Positions 17,160-27,139 of a DNA stretch of 64,000 bases are shown piece after piece. The stretch spans positions 153,067 through 217,066 of the forward strand of contig JADJOY010000027.1 in NCBI GenBank assembly GCA_016713535.1. The letters are read 5' to 3'. The notes under the pieces are model-generated. The model was given only the letters and a program-made list of their open reading frames with translations. It did not search any database and was not told the DNA's origin. The stretch comes from Deltaproteobacteria bacterium (GTDB lineage Bacteria > JADJOY01). A program made the translations under genes and the position numbers. Every line of letters begins with the position of its first letter. Position 1 is the first letter of the stretch.

Positions 17160-17420
17160 GGCCCCGCCCCCTCGGAGGGACGGCCTTTACGCGGGAGAGA
17201 CCGCGACGCCCCCTCGGAGGGATGGCCTCCTGGCCGTCCGACCACGCTGCGGCCCGCCGGGAGGCGGTCCCTCCGAAACCGGGAGCGACCGCGACGTACC
17301 TTCTGCGTCCGACACGGGGCGAGATCGCGACGCTCCTCGGAGGGACGGCCTCCGGCCGTCCGCCCGGGCTGCGGCCCGCCGGGAGGCGGGCCCTCCGAGG
17401 CGGCGATCCGCGCGCACGCG
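17160..17420. repeat. Intergenic hairpin repeat cluster
   Basis: Three copies of the CTCGGAGGGACGGCCT type (near 17173, 17212 and 17337) alternate with GGCCCGCCGGGAGGCGG hairpins (near 17251 and 17372). All are also found in other gaps of this window. No coding pattern is seen. The cluster follows the NtrC-type gene and may form its transcription end. Confidence 0.65.
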
Positions 17421-17442
17421 GGCTCGCACCCCTTCCATTGTA

Positions 17443-17480
17443 GAAACGTTTCCGGCCCACCCGTGACGTGAAAACGTTTC
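17443..17480. promoter_or_regulatory. Two AAACGTTT palindromes, probable operator pair
   Basis: GAAACGTTTC at 17443-17452 and GAAAACGTTTC at 17470-17480 share an 8 bp perfect palindrome with centres 28 bp apart, close to three helical turns. They lie about 170 bases before the DUF1328 gene in a locally AT-rich stretch. This arrangement suits a dimeric repressor or activator; the protein is unknown. Confidence 0.45.
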
Positions 17481-17648
17481 CGCCTTGTTTTCATAACGAT
17501 TTCGACGCTCGCTCGGCGCCCGCCTGCGGGCGTTCGCCCGGGGTATGGAACCTGCACTTCTGCGGGTCGATCGGGTTTTCGGCGGCGATCTCGCCGTCGC
17601 GGTCCCGAGCTGACTCACCGTCCACGAGACGTCAGGAGAACGAGAGCC

Positions 17649-17813
17649 ATGCTGAGCTGGGCCGCCACATTCCTCATCATCGCGATCATCGCCGCCGTGC
17701 TGGGCTTCGGCGGCATCGCCGGTAGCGCGGCGTCGATCGCCAAGGTCCTCTTCCTCGTCTTCCTGGTGCTGTTCGTCGTGGCGCTGATCCGCGGGCGCAC
17801 ACCTCCGGCGTGA
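17649..17813 (+). CDS. DUF1328 small membrane protein
   Basis: This 54-residue inner-membrane protein matches the DUF1328/YtjA family closely: [20 protein letters not shown], then [27 protein letters not shown]. Two hydrophobic helices are separated by a glycine-alanine turn. Function is unknown; relatives are often found among general stress and envelope genes. An AGGAGAA ribosome site lies before ATG 17649. It is probably served by the promoter region that carries the two AAACGTTT palindromes. Confidence 0.88.
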   Translation: MLSWAATFLIIAIIAAVLGFGGIAGSAASIAKVLFLVFLVLFVVALIRGRTPPA

Positions 17814-17894
17814 CGTCCCCCGGGCCCTTCGCCGCCAACCCGAAGCGCGACCGCGAGCGCAGCGCGACGCCCGGCGCCCCCGAGGACCCCGACC

Positions 17895-18359
17895 ATGAGG
17901 CCGTATCGATCGCTCTACGCCGCGCTCTTCGCCGCCGCCACGCTGCTACCCGCCTGCGGAGGTGACGACCCCGGGACCAACTTCACGATCACGGACGACC
18001 TCGACGACTCGATCTACGTCTACGACTTCGACGAGGCCGCGGTCGCGGTCCGCTACTTCAGCGCCACCAACAGCGTGGTGGCGGTGGCGGACTCGTACAA
18101 CGGCCTCTTCAGCGTCGGCATCATCGGCCAGCCGATCGGCGCCGACAGCTTCCAGGTGCTCGGCGCCGCCGTCGACAGCAACAACAACGACAACTTCCTC
18201 GACGAGACGCTGATCCCGGTGACGCGCAGCTCGAACGGTGCCTTTTCGGACAACGTCCGGCACCTGACCCTCGACGTGGACGTGCTCGTGAACGGCACCT
18301 CGATCACCTTCGGGGATCGCGGCCGCCTCGACCACACCGAAGACGTCCCGCCGCTGTGA
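17895..18359 (+). CDS. Putative lipoprotein, unknown
   Basis: This 154-residue protein has a lipoprotein signal, LFAAATLLPACGGDD, with the modified cysteine at about residue 21. The mature part is rich in Asp, Asn and Val and looks like a small beta-sandwich (IYVYDFDEAAVAVRYFSATNSVVAVADSYNG). No family is recognised. It follows DUF1328 by about 80 bases on the same strand and may be co-transcribed. The ATG is the first in frame after the preceding gene. Confidence 0.65.
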   Translation: MRPYRSLYAALFAAATLLPACGGDDPGTNFTITDDLDDSIYVYDFDEAAVAVRYFSATNSVVAVADSYNGLFSVGIIGQPIGADSFQVLGAAVDSNNNDNFLDETLIPVTRSSNGAFSDNVRHLTLDVDVLVNGTSITFGDRGRLDHTEDVPPL

Positions 18360-18524
18360 CGGCGTGAAGAGCACCCCGCGAGGATCGGCGCACCGGAGCA
18401 GGCGCGAGACCCTCGCGGGGCGCCGCCGCCCGACCGCGCGTGCCCCCCCGACGAGCACGCCCGCCGCGCCCGCGCCGCGCCCCGGACCCACCGCACTCGT
18501 CCCACGGACGGCCCACTCGCCTCG

Positions 18525-20649
18525 ATGGAAACATTCGGTCCGGCACCGCACGAGTCGGTGCTGCTGTTGCTGGTGCGCGTCGCCCTCCTGCTCGCGTCCG
18601 CACGCTGCCTCGGCGAGCTCGCCGGGCGGCTCGGGCAGCCCGCGGTGGTGGGGGAGCTCGCCGCCGGCGTGCTGCTCGGCCCCTCGTTCCTGGGACGCGC
18701 GCCCGGGCTGGGTGCCGTGCTGCTCCCGCACGAGGCGATCGACGGCCCGCTGCTCGAGGTGATCTCGCTCCTCGGCGCGCTCTTCCTGCTCGTCCTGACC
18801 GGCATCGAGACCGACCTGCGGCTGATGCGGCGCCACGCGCGCACCGCGTTCGGCGTGTCGTTCGGCGGCGTCGTGGTGTGCTTCTCGCTCGGCCTCCTCC
18901 TCGGCCACGCGATGCCCGACGAGCTCCTCGCCGATCCCGCGCGTCGCACCACCTTCATGCTGTTCCTCGCCACCGCGCTCTCGATCTCCGCGATCCCCGT
19001 GATCGCCAAGGTGCTGCTCGACCTCGGCCTGTTCCGCCGCGACGTCGGCCAGACCATCCTCGCCGCGGGGATGTCCGACGACTCGACCGGCTGGATCCTG
19101 CTGTCGCTCGTCGCCGGGCTCGCGAGCGGCCAGGCGCTCACGGTGGCCGGTGTCGCGCTGCAGGTCGGCAAGGTGCTCGGCTTCCTCGCGATCTCGGCGA
19201 CCGTGGGCGTGTGGCTGGTGCGCCGGCTCCTCGACCTGGCGCTCGATCGCCTCACCGGCCGCTATCAGCTCGTGACCGTGGTGGTGGTGCTGATGCTGGC
19301 GTGGGGCGCCGCGTCGCAGGCGCTCGGCCTCGAGGCGGCGCTCGGTGCCTTCGTGGTGGGCGTGATCCTCGGCCACCTGCCGCGCTTGCCGGACCACGTG
19401 CAGCAGTCGCTCGAGGTGGTGAGCCTCGGCATCTTCTCGCCGGTCTTCTTCGCGGTCGCGGGGCTCAAGGTGGACGTGCTCGCGCTCGCCGACCCGCGCG
19501 TGCTCGGGTGGTCGGCGGCGGTGCTCGCGGTGGCGTCGCTCGGCAAGGTCGGGGGCACCTACCTGGGCGCGCGCCTCATCGGCCGCAAGGACCACTGGAC
19601 CGCGCTTCGCCTTCGGCGCCGGCCTCAACGCGCGCGGCGCGATGGAGATCATCGTCGCCACCATCGGGCTCTCGCTCGGGATCCTGAGCCGAGACGTGTT
19701 CTCGATGATCGTCATCATGGCGATCGCCACGTCGGTGCTCGCGCCACCCGCGCTGCGCTGGGTCCTCGGCCACGTGAAGCCCGACGCCGAGGAGAACGAG
19801 CGGCTCGAGCGCGAGGCGGCGGTCGCGGGCTCGTTCCCGTCCACGATCCGGCGCGTGCTGCTACCCGTGCGTCCACGCCAGGACGGAGGCGAGATCCTGG
19901 AGATCGAGCGCCACGTCCTCGAGCGCCTCGCCAGCGAGCACGACGTCACCGCGACCTTGCTCACCGTGGCCACCGCGGCCGAGCGCGAGAGCGCCGAGCA
20001 GATGCTCGGCGGCACTCGCGAGCGGCTCGCGCTGCCGAACCTCACCACCAAGGTCGTCGAGGCCGACGCCCCCGGCGAGGCGGTGCTCGCCGAGGCGCAG
20101 AAGCACTACGACCTGGTCATCCTCGGCGCGACCCAGCGCGGCGCGGGCGAGCGGCTCTTCTCGCCGCTGGTCGACGAGCTGGTGCGCTACTCGCCGTGCG
20201 CGACGCTGGTCGTGCAGGGAGGCGCCGAGCGCGCCTCGTGGAAGCCGCGCCGCATCCTGGTGCCGACCAACGGCGGCAGCGCGTCGCGGCGCGCGGCCGA
20301 GCTCGCGTTCGCGCTCATGGAGGGCGTGGGCGGACGGGTCACGGTGCTGCACGTGTTGCGACCGACGGTTCGCGGCGTGCGGACCTGGCGCGCGCGCGAG
20401 ACCGCGAGCGAGATCGTCGAGGACCTGCGCACCCTCGGCGACGCGCTCGGCATCCGCGTGGCGGCGGAGGTGCGCGTGGGCCACGCACCCGAGCAGGTGA
20501 TCGTGGAGGAGGCGCGCGCAGGGAGGACCGACGTGGTGGTGCTCGGCACCGACCTCCGGCCAGGCTCGAGCCGCCTCCACTTCGGGCCGCGGGTCGAGCG
20601 CATCCTCGAGGGCGCGCCGTGCCCGGTGATGGTGTTGAACGTGCCGTGA
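18525..20649 (+). CDS. Cation:proton antiporter fused to UspA domains (frameshifted)
   Basis: The reconstructed 707-residue protein joins a CPA2-type Na+(K+)/H+ exchanger domain (about 1-400, some twelve hydrophobic segments) to two universal-stress-protein domains. Family landmarks include GQPAVVGELAAGVLLGPS in the first helices, LTGIETDL, and the unwound-helix region LFLATALSISAIPVIAKVL. The first UspA domain begins IRRVLLPVRPRQDG and carries LVILGATQRGAGERLFSP; the second begins RRILVPTNGG and ends RILEGAPCPVMVLN. One extra T at 19606-19607 shifts the frame inside FGAGLNARGAME and is the only break. UspA domains probably tune transport to nucleotide or stress state. It stands alone between two gaps. 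Confidence 0.88.
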
Positions 20650-20747
20650 GGGTCGGCGGGGTGGCGGAGTGGGTTACGCGCCGCGCGGGGTCGCGAGGCG
20701 CGCGACTCACGGACACTCGCCACCGGATTCCGGGCGGAGCCGCTGCT

Positions 20748-20830
20748 CGCGGGGGCGCGGAGGCCCCCGCGCTACGAAAGCGTCACGATGGCCTGCCCTC
20801 CTAGCGACGGGTGGTCTACACCCCGTCGTC
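20748..20830. repeat. Three-hairpin intergenic repeat, degraded copy
   Basis: GGGGGCGCGGAGGCCCCCGC, then GCTACGAAAGCG, then TAGCGACGGG..CCCCGTCG. It matches the repeat at 12490, 38264 and 40070 but with several changes. It follows the antiporter gene. Confidence 0.65.
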
Positions 20831-20978
20831 CGCCGGAGCCTATGCGGAGTCGTCTCGCGCGGTCGATGGTGTCACGTGCGTCGGGACCGGTTTGCCCGAC
20901 CCATTCCTAGCGCTTCGGCACGAAGCTGGACACCTTGTTTCCTCGCTTGGCAGCCGCCGGTCTCACCCACCCCGCTCG

Positions 20979-22782
20979 ATGGTGACCCCCCTGATCTCCA
21001 CCGCGAAGCGGCGCGCCACGATGCGCGCTCTGCTGCGGGCGCGCGACAGCGTCACGCTCCTCGACGGGGCGCTCGCGAACGACGAGGACGTCACCCGCAG
21101 CCGGGTGCGCACGGAGCGCCTGGGCGAGGCGCTCGGCATCCCCGATCCAGACCGCGGCGAGCTCGCCACGCTGGTCGGCGAGCTCGCGCAGACCGCGGCG
21201 CGCCACGGCGGCGGCCAGATCGAGTTCGTGCTCACGTGGGGGAACCGCGAGCCGATGTTCCTGATCGAGATAAGTGACCGAGGCGACGGCCTCGCCGAGC
21301 TGAACGGAAGCGCCAACGGCGGCGCGCGCGCCCGCCTCGACCACTTCCACGTCGCGACCACCCCCGGCGCCGGCACCGCCGTGCAGCTCGGCCGCGTCCT
21401 CCGCGAAGCGAGCCTGCTCTCCGACGACCTCCTGCGCGGCCTCACCGGCGGCGCGGGCGCCGACACCCCCCTCGACCCGGCGAGCGACGTGCACCGCCGC
21501 ACCCGCGAGCTGCTGCGCTCGCTCGCCGCGATGCGCCGCCACTGGGCCGACGTGCAGCAGTCGGCGCGCCGGCTCACCCTCCTCGATCGCCTCGGCGAGG
21601 TGTTCGGTCCGCTCCAGCCGACCGACGTCTTGCTGCGTTCGCTGGCGCTGACGCTGGTGCCGAGCTGGGTCGACGGCTGTGTCGCGATCCTCGACGAAAC
21701 CAAGGGCGAGCGCGTCCACGAGGTGGTCGCACTGGCACCCGCCGGCGCCGCTCCCGACGCCACGCCGGTGGTTCACCAGACCGTCTCGGGGGGTGAGAAC
21801 CCCGCCGACCTCGGTCTCGAGCCGGCGACCGCCAGTCGCGCCGAACCGTCCGCGGTGCGCAGCGCGCTCGAGCGCGCCGCGTCCACCGCCGGCACCGACC
21901 TCGCCGCCCACCTCGAGCACGTGGTGGTCGCGCCGCTTCGCTATCGAGGCGAGCCGCTCGGCGTGCTCGGCGTGTTCCGGCCGCAACGCCCCCTTCTCCG
22001 CCGACGATCAGGGGCTGGTGGCGTCGATCGCGGACCGGCTCGCGGTCAGCCATCACAACGCCCGCCTGTTCGCGACGGCGCAGGGCGCCACCCAGTCGCG
22101 CGACCGCGTGCTGTGGATGGTCGCACACGAGCTGCGCCGCCCGCTCAACGGGCTCTCGCTCGGGATCGAGAGCCTCAAGGACACGCGCGACCCCGAGTCC
22201 GAGGCGCGCTCGATCGCCCGCCTCGAGGACTCGGTCGCGCGAATGGACCGGCTGGTCGGGGACCTCCTCGACGTATCGAGCTTCGAGCGCGGCTTGCTCT
22301 CGCTCACCCTCCGTCCGCTCGACCTGGCCCCCCTCGTGGCCGAGGTGATCGCCGAGCTGACTCCCCGATTCGAGGAGGGGGGCGTCTCGATCGCCGCCAC
22401 CATCGACCCGGACCTGCCGCGGGTGCGCGGCGACCGCTACCGGCTCCAGCAAGTGCTCGGCAACCTCCTCGACAACGCGCTCAACCACGCGCCGCGCGGC
22501 ACCGCCGTGGAGGTGAAGGTGACGCGCGGCCGAGGAAAGCGCGTCGGCATCACCGTCCGCGACCACGGCCCCGGCATCCCGCGCGAGGAGCAGGCGCACG
22601 TGTTCAACGCGTTCTTCCGCGGCAGCCGCGCGCGGCGACGGGGCATGGGGCTCGGGCTGATGCTCGCGCGCGAGATCGTGCTCGGGCACGGCGGGCGGAT
22701 CTGGCTACGCTCGCGCCCCGGCGAGGGCGCGACGTTCCACTTCAGCTTGCCGGTGGACGGAAGCTCGTCCAGGCATCCGTAG
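20979..22782 (+). CDS. Hybrid sensor histidine kinase with RsbT-like, GAF and HATPase domains (frameshifted)
   Basis: The corrected protein has about 600 residues and no membrane segment. The N-terminal part (about 25-140) resembles an RsbT-type ATPase: LATLVGELAQTAARHGGGQ with FLIEISDRGDG. A GAF-like region follows (about 195-355), ending with LRYRGEPLGVLGVFRPQR and LVASIADRLAVSHHNA. HisKA has the phosphorylated histidine in AHELRRPLNGL. The HATPase domain has N-box NLLDNALNHAP, G1 DHGPGIP and G2 GMGLGLMLA. One extra C in the run at about 21990-21994 breaks the frame inside the GAF region. ATG 20979 is preferred as the first before the ATPase-like region. No response regulator is adjacent. 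Confidence 0.85.
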
Positions 22783-22929
22783 CGCCGGCGCCGGCGCCCG
22801 CGCCCATCCTCGACGAGGCGCTCGAGCTCCGGCGGTGCGGCCCGACAGCGGGCCGGGGAGGGCCAGCCGGGGGCGCCTTCTTTCCCGAGCGTTGGCGATC
22901 GAGACTGCGCACTCGAGGGGGCGCGGCGC

Positions 22930-23988
22930 ATGAACATCCGGCCAACATCTCCACTGGCGAGCGGCGTGACGCTGGCGCTCGCGTCCGCCGTGCTGTTCGG
23001 GATGACGACGCCCATCATCGGGCGGGTCGGGCGCGGGCTCGACCCGCTCACGACCGCGTCCCTGCTCTATGCGGGCGCAGCCGTCGGCGCTCTCGCGCTG
23101 CGCGTCACGAGCCGCGCGGCTGGCCGCCGCGTGACTCGCGCGAGCCTGCCCCGGCTGTTGGTGGTCTCGCTGTTCGGTGCGGCGCTCGCGCCAGGCCTCC
23201 TCGCGTGGGGCATCGCGGACGCGGGCGCGACCGCCGCGTCGCTGGTGCTCAACCTGGAAGCGATCGTGACCGTGCTGCTCGCGAACCTCGTGTTCTCCGA
23301 GCCGATCGGGAGGCGGGTGTGGGGCGCGATGCTGGCGATGCTGGCTGGCGGCGTGCTGCTCGCCCTCGACGTCGCGACCCGCTCGCCCACCCACCTGATC
23401 GGGTTGCTCGCGGTCGGCGGCGCCACGGTGGCCTGGGCGACCGACAACACCCTCACGCGGGGGCTTGCCGAGGAGGACCCGCTCGAGGTCGTGATGGCGA
23501 AGGGCGCGCTGGGCTCGACGCTGACCGGAGGCCTGGCTGTCGCGTTCGGCGGACCGAGCCCCTCGCTTTCGCAGATCGGGTGGCTCGGCGTCTGCGGCGC
23601 GACCGGCTACGGCTTGTCGCTGCGCCTCTACCTGCTGTCGCAACGGCGCATGGGAGCCGCACGCACCGGCTCGGTGTTCGCGGTGGGTCCCTTCGTCGGA
23701 GCCACGATCGGCTGGTTGCTCGGCGATCGCACGGCGGGTCCCGGCACCGTCGCGGGAGCGGTCGCGTTCGCGCTCGGCGTCTACCTCCATTTATCCGAAC
23801 GGCACTCGCACGGGCACCGGCACGCCGCCCAGCACCACTCCCACGCGCACCGGCACGATGACGGTCACCACCAGCACGACCACCATCCTGCGGTCATGGG
23901 CGAGCACACGCACGAGCACGACCACGGGGCTCTGGAGCACGAGCACGAGCACGCCCCGGATCTACATCATGGCCATCGCCACGGCTGA
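22930..23988 (+). CDS. EamA/DMT-family transporter with histidine-rich tail
   Basis: This 352-residue inner-membrane protein has ten hydrophobic segments in two EamA repeats, from LALASAVLFGMTTPIIG to VAGAVAFALGVYLHL. Drug/metabolite transporters of this type usually export small organic molecules. The last 60 or so residues (from SERHSHGHRH) are nearly half histidine, with repeats such as HEHDHG and HEHEHA. Such tails bind Ni, Co, Zn or Cu in metal chaperones and exporters. The tail suggests metal export, metal sensing or metal storage at the membrane; that is inference. Length without the tail is normal for the family. Confidence 0.88.
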   Translation: MNIRPTSPLASGVTLALASAVLFGMTTPIIGRVGRGLDPLTTASLLYAGAAVGALALRVTSRAAGRRVTRASLPRLLVVSLFGAALAPGLLAWGIADAGATAASLVLNLEAIVTVLLANLVFSEPIGRRVWGAMLAMLAGGVLLALDVATRSPTHLIGLLAVGGATVAWATDNTLTRGLAEEDPLEVVMAKGALGSTLTGGLAVAFGGPSPSLSQIGWLGVCGATGYGLSLRLYLLSQRRMGAARTGSVFAVGPFVGATIGWLLGDRTAGPGTVAGAVAFALGVYLHLSERHSHGHRHAAQHHSHAHRHDDGHHQHDHHPAVMGEHTHEHDHGALEHEHEHAPDLHHGHRHG

Positions 23989-24198
23989 GCTGCGAGGCTC
24001 GGGGCGGCGCGTCACGGCGAACAAGTGGTCCTTCGACGTGGCGCGACGGCCGCACCGATCACGTCGCATCTCGAGACGCGATGGACCACGCTCGCCGAGC
24101 CGCACGCCTCATCGGTTGTACGTGGGTCGTACGGCCGGTGGTGCGCCGCCGGGGCCGTGCCTGACATGCCGATCGCAACAGCCGCGCGCCCCGGCACC

Positions 24199-24462
24199 TC
24201 AGTCCCCCGTCGGCGACGCTGCCACACGCAACAACAGCAGCGACGCAGCAGCGAGGAGGAGCGCCGCACCAACCGCCAGAACGATCGCCGCGTTCCTCAC
24301 GATTCGCAGCGCCGCGCGGAACGGCAATGCCGCGGCGCGCGGGACGTCGGGCCGCCCCGAGTCGTCCGACGCGTCGGCGGCAGTCGCCGCCATCTGCAGG
24401 GGCGCGGCCGGCGCCCACGGAGGCGGTCGGCGATCTCGCCGTCGCCTCGACCTCACGCTCAT
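24199..24462 (-). CDS. Possible small membrane protein
   Basis: This 87-residue frame lies in a 550 bp gap. It has a basic N terminus (SVRSRRRRDRRP) and one strong hydrophobic helix near the C terminus (AAIVLAVGAALLLAAASLLLL). No family is recognised and the ribosome site is weak, so it may not be expressed. Nothing else is seen between 23989 and 24553. Confidence 0.3.
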   Translation of the reverse strand: MSVRSRRRRDRRPPPWAPAAPLQMAATAADASDDSGRPDVPRAAALPFRAALRIVRNAAIVLAVGAALLLAAASLLLLRVAASPTGD

Positions 24463-24553
24463 GGCTTTCTGCCTCGCAGCTGCATCATGCAGCCACGACT
24501 CGCGGTCTGCCGTCGGCTTCCAACTGCATCATCCTCGCGCCGAGGGGGCCCCG

Positions 24554-25813
24554 TTGCGAATCGCGTTCGTCTCCCGCTACGCCACCCCGTTTCATCGCTA
24601 CGGCGGGCTCGAGCGTTACGCCGCCGACGTCGTGCGTCACCTCTCGGCTCTCGGGGCGACGGTCGAGCTCTTCTGCGAGCCGGCCGAACTCTCGTTCGAT
24701 GCCACCGCCGTCTCGCAGCCGGCTCCGGGTGCCGTCCACTTCGTGGATCACCACACGCTGCCGGGTCTCGGCAACCGGCCCGGACGAGTGATTCTCGACC
24801 GCATCACGAATTACTTCCTGTTCGCCGCTGCCGCGGCGGCGCGGGTCGTCGAGCTGCATGCAACTCGACCCTTCGACGTGGTGTACGCACAAGGCCTGGG
24901 AGCGTGGGGCGTGGCGTGCCACGCCGAGCGCCGAGCGGCGACTGCACCGCCTCTGGTCGTGATCAACCACGGCATGGAGGAGTTCAAGACGGTGCAACCC
25001 ATGAAGCGCCTCCTCTACGGTCCCTTTCGTGCGGGCATCCGGCGCTCGAGCCGGGCGGCCTCCGCGGTCATCGCGGCCGACGAGGGTGCCCGGGCCGAGT
25101 CCGAAGCCCTTCTTGGCTTCACGCCGCGGCGATGGGCCATCGTGCCGGCTGGAATCGACCTGGAGCGGATCGAGGGCCTCCGGGATCCGGAGGTGGAGCA
25201 CGCCTGGCGGGCTCGCCTGGGCCTCGATCAGGGCCGCCCGTTGATTCTCAGCGTCGGCCGGCTCGAACGCAACAAAGGGTTCGAGGTCGCGATCGAGGCG
25301 CTGTCACGCGCGACGGTGGGTCTGCCTGCCAGGTGGCAGTGGGCGGTGGTGGGGGCTGGAAGCCAGGCCGATTCGTTGGCCAAGGGCGTTGTGGAAGCCC
25401 GCCTGGAGGAGCACGTCACGTTCGTGGGCGCGGTCAGCGACCGAGAGCTCCACAACCTCTACGCCCTTGCCGACTTGTTCATACACCCCACGCTGTTCGA
25501 AGGAACGTCGATCGTGACCCAGGAGGCAATGGCGCACGCGTTGCCGATCGTCGCGAGCGCAGCGGGCGGTATCCCGGCGAAGATCACGGACGGGAAGACG
25601 GGCGTCTTGGTCCCGCCCGGGGATGCCGATGCATTGAGCCGAGCCGTCCTGGAGACGCTGAATCGCCCAGATCGCGGGCGCGAGCTCGGTCTGGCCGCGC
25701 GAGCCGCGGTCGCACGCCGGCTGGCTTGGCCAGCGGTGGCGACGCAGTTGCTCGGCGTGCTGGGCGACGTGGCGGCGGAACCTCCGTGGCGACGAGCTGG
25801 CGCCGACCGGTGA
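24554..25813 (+). CDS. GT4-type glycosyltransferase
   Basis: This 419-residue protein is a GT-B glycosyltransferase of family 4. The N-terminal acceptor half begins LRIAFVSRYATPFHRYGGLERYAADVVRHL, with the glycine loop before the first helix. The donor half has ILSVGRLERNKGFE, VVGAGSQ and the family signature PTLFEGTSIVTQEAMAHALPIVAS, with the conserved glutamates. It transfers a sugar from a nucleotide-sugar donor in making a polysaccharide or glycolipid. The TTG start at 24554 with GAGGGGG upstream gives the usual family N terminus; the frame is open further upstream but without protein-like sequence. A second glycosyltransferase faces it from the other strand. Confidence 0.88.
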   Translation: MRIAFVSRYATPFHRYGGLERYAADVVRHLSALGATVELFCEPAELSFDATAVSQPAPGAVHFVDHHTLPGLGNRPGRVILDRITNYFLFAAAAAARVVELHATRPFDVVYAQGLGAWGVACHAERRAATAPPLVVINHGMEEFKTVQPMKRLLYGPFRAGIRRSSRAASAVIAADEGARAESEALLGFTPRRWAIVPAGIDLERIEGLRDPEVEHAWRARLGLDQGRPLILSVGRLERNKGFEVAIEALSRATVGLPARWQWAVVGAGSQADSLAKGVVEARLEEHVTFVGAVSDRELHNLYALADLFIHPTLFEGTSIVTQEAMAHALPIVASAAGGIPAKITDGKTGVLVPPGDADALSRAVLETLNRPDRGRELGLAARAAVARRLAWPAVATQLLGVLGDVAAEPPWRRAGADR

Positions 25814-25888
25814 GCTGGCGTCCCAGGTGGACGGCGGCGGCAGTCGCTGCCCGATCCACTCGCGGCCGATTCGCCCGACGGGGCCAGC

Positions 25889-27072
25889 TCACGGGCGCGG
25901 GTGAGTGGGACAGACTGCGGACACGTCCTTGCCCCACGCGGCCTCGACGCGGGCTTCCGTCCCGATCGACCAACCGTAGCGCGAGCTGACCATCTGCGCC
26001 GCAGAGCGCCCGATGGTTCGCCGGAGGTCCCCGTCGAGCGCCAGCTTCTCGATCCCGTCGGCGAGCGACTCGGGGTTGGCCTCTGCCAGCCAGCCCGTCA
26101 CTCGATGCTCCAGGATCTCGGTCGGTCCGCCCTCCGCGACGCTGACCACCGCCAGTCCGCTGGCGAGAGCGTCCAGCAGCGACAAACCGAAGCTCTCGAG
26201 CCGACCGGTGTGGAGGTAGAGATCCGCCTCCGCGTATGCCGCGGGGAGATCGGCGTCAGGCACGAATCCGCGGAACGACACGAGGCTCGCGAGACCGAGC
26301 CGCGACGCCTCGCCTTCGAGCGCCTGGCGCTCGGGCCCCTCGCCCACGATGCAGCCGCGGATGGGGAGGCCACGCTCCCGCAGCACGGCGAGCGTCTGAA
26401 GAAAGAGGCCGACTCGCTTGCGCGGGTGCAGGTAGTTGACCGTCATCACGGTCAACGGCGCGCGCTCGGGGCGTTGCAGGAAGGCCAGCTCCGGGCCGTG
26501 CTGGATGACGATCGCGGACCGTCCGTACGCGCGCTCGATCTCGCTTCGTCCGAACACGCCCTGCGTCAGCACGGCGTCGGCAGCACTCACGAACGCCCGA
26601 GCCAGATGCCGGTAAACCGCGAACGCGGGCCGCAGCACCATGCGTGCGACGGAGCTCACTCGCCTCAGGATGTCCTCACGATCGCGGTCGAGAAACCGGG
26701 GCGGCTCGAAGCAGAAGTGAAGACATCGGTTCCGCGCCCGGCGCACCCGCTTGAACCAGAAGAGCGCGGGGAGAGAAGCGCCGAAGAACACGCACGGCGC
26801 CTCATCCGATTCGACCCGATCGAGGAGCTCGAACGACGAGAGGTAGTCGAGCACCGCATTCAAGTAGCGATTGCCGAAACGATCGAGCGAGCGCCCGCGG
26901 CGACGACGCGGATTCCGCTGGCCTCGGCGATCTGGCGAGCGCTGGGGTGCATCGTGTGACAGACGAGCACCGGCTCGAACCCGCGGCGGCGGAGCTCCCG
27001 CGCCAGGCTCAAGATCAGGCGCTCCGCGCCCGACAACACCTTGAACCGAGCGAAAATCAGGTAGATCCGCAT
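25889..27072 (-). CDS. GT4-type glycosyltransferase (frameshifted)
   Basis: About 394 residues when the frame is corrected. The true N terminus, MRIYLIFARFKVLSGAERL, is in one frame (27072 to about 26890). The rest, from RSLDRFGNRYLNAVLDYL, is in another. Donor-site motifs are MTVNYLHPRKRVGLFLQTL, IVGEGPERQ and GRLESFGLSLLDALASGLAVVS. The shift lies in the short GAGC repeat around 26881-26900, where one base or one 4-base unit seems lost. Function is probably sugar transfer to a polysaccharide or lipid, convergent with the GT at 24554. ATG 27072 fits the family start. Confidence 0.85.
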
Positions 27073-27139
27073 CGTTCCCTCTTCGCTCGCTTCCGGGACT
27101 CACGGCCGCCGCCGCGCACTCGCCGCCGGCGCGGCGTGG

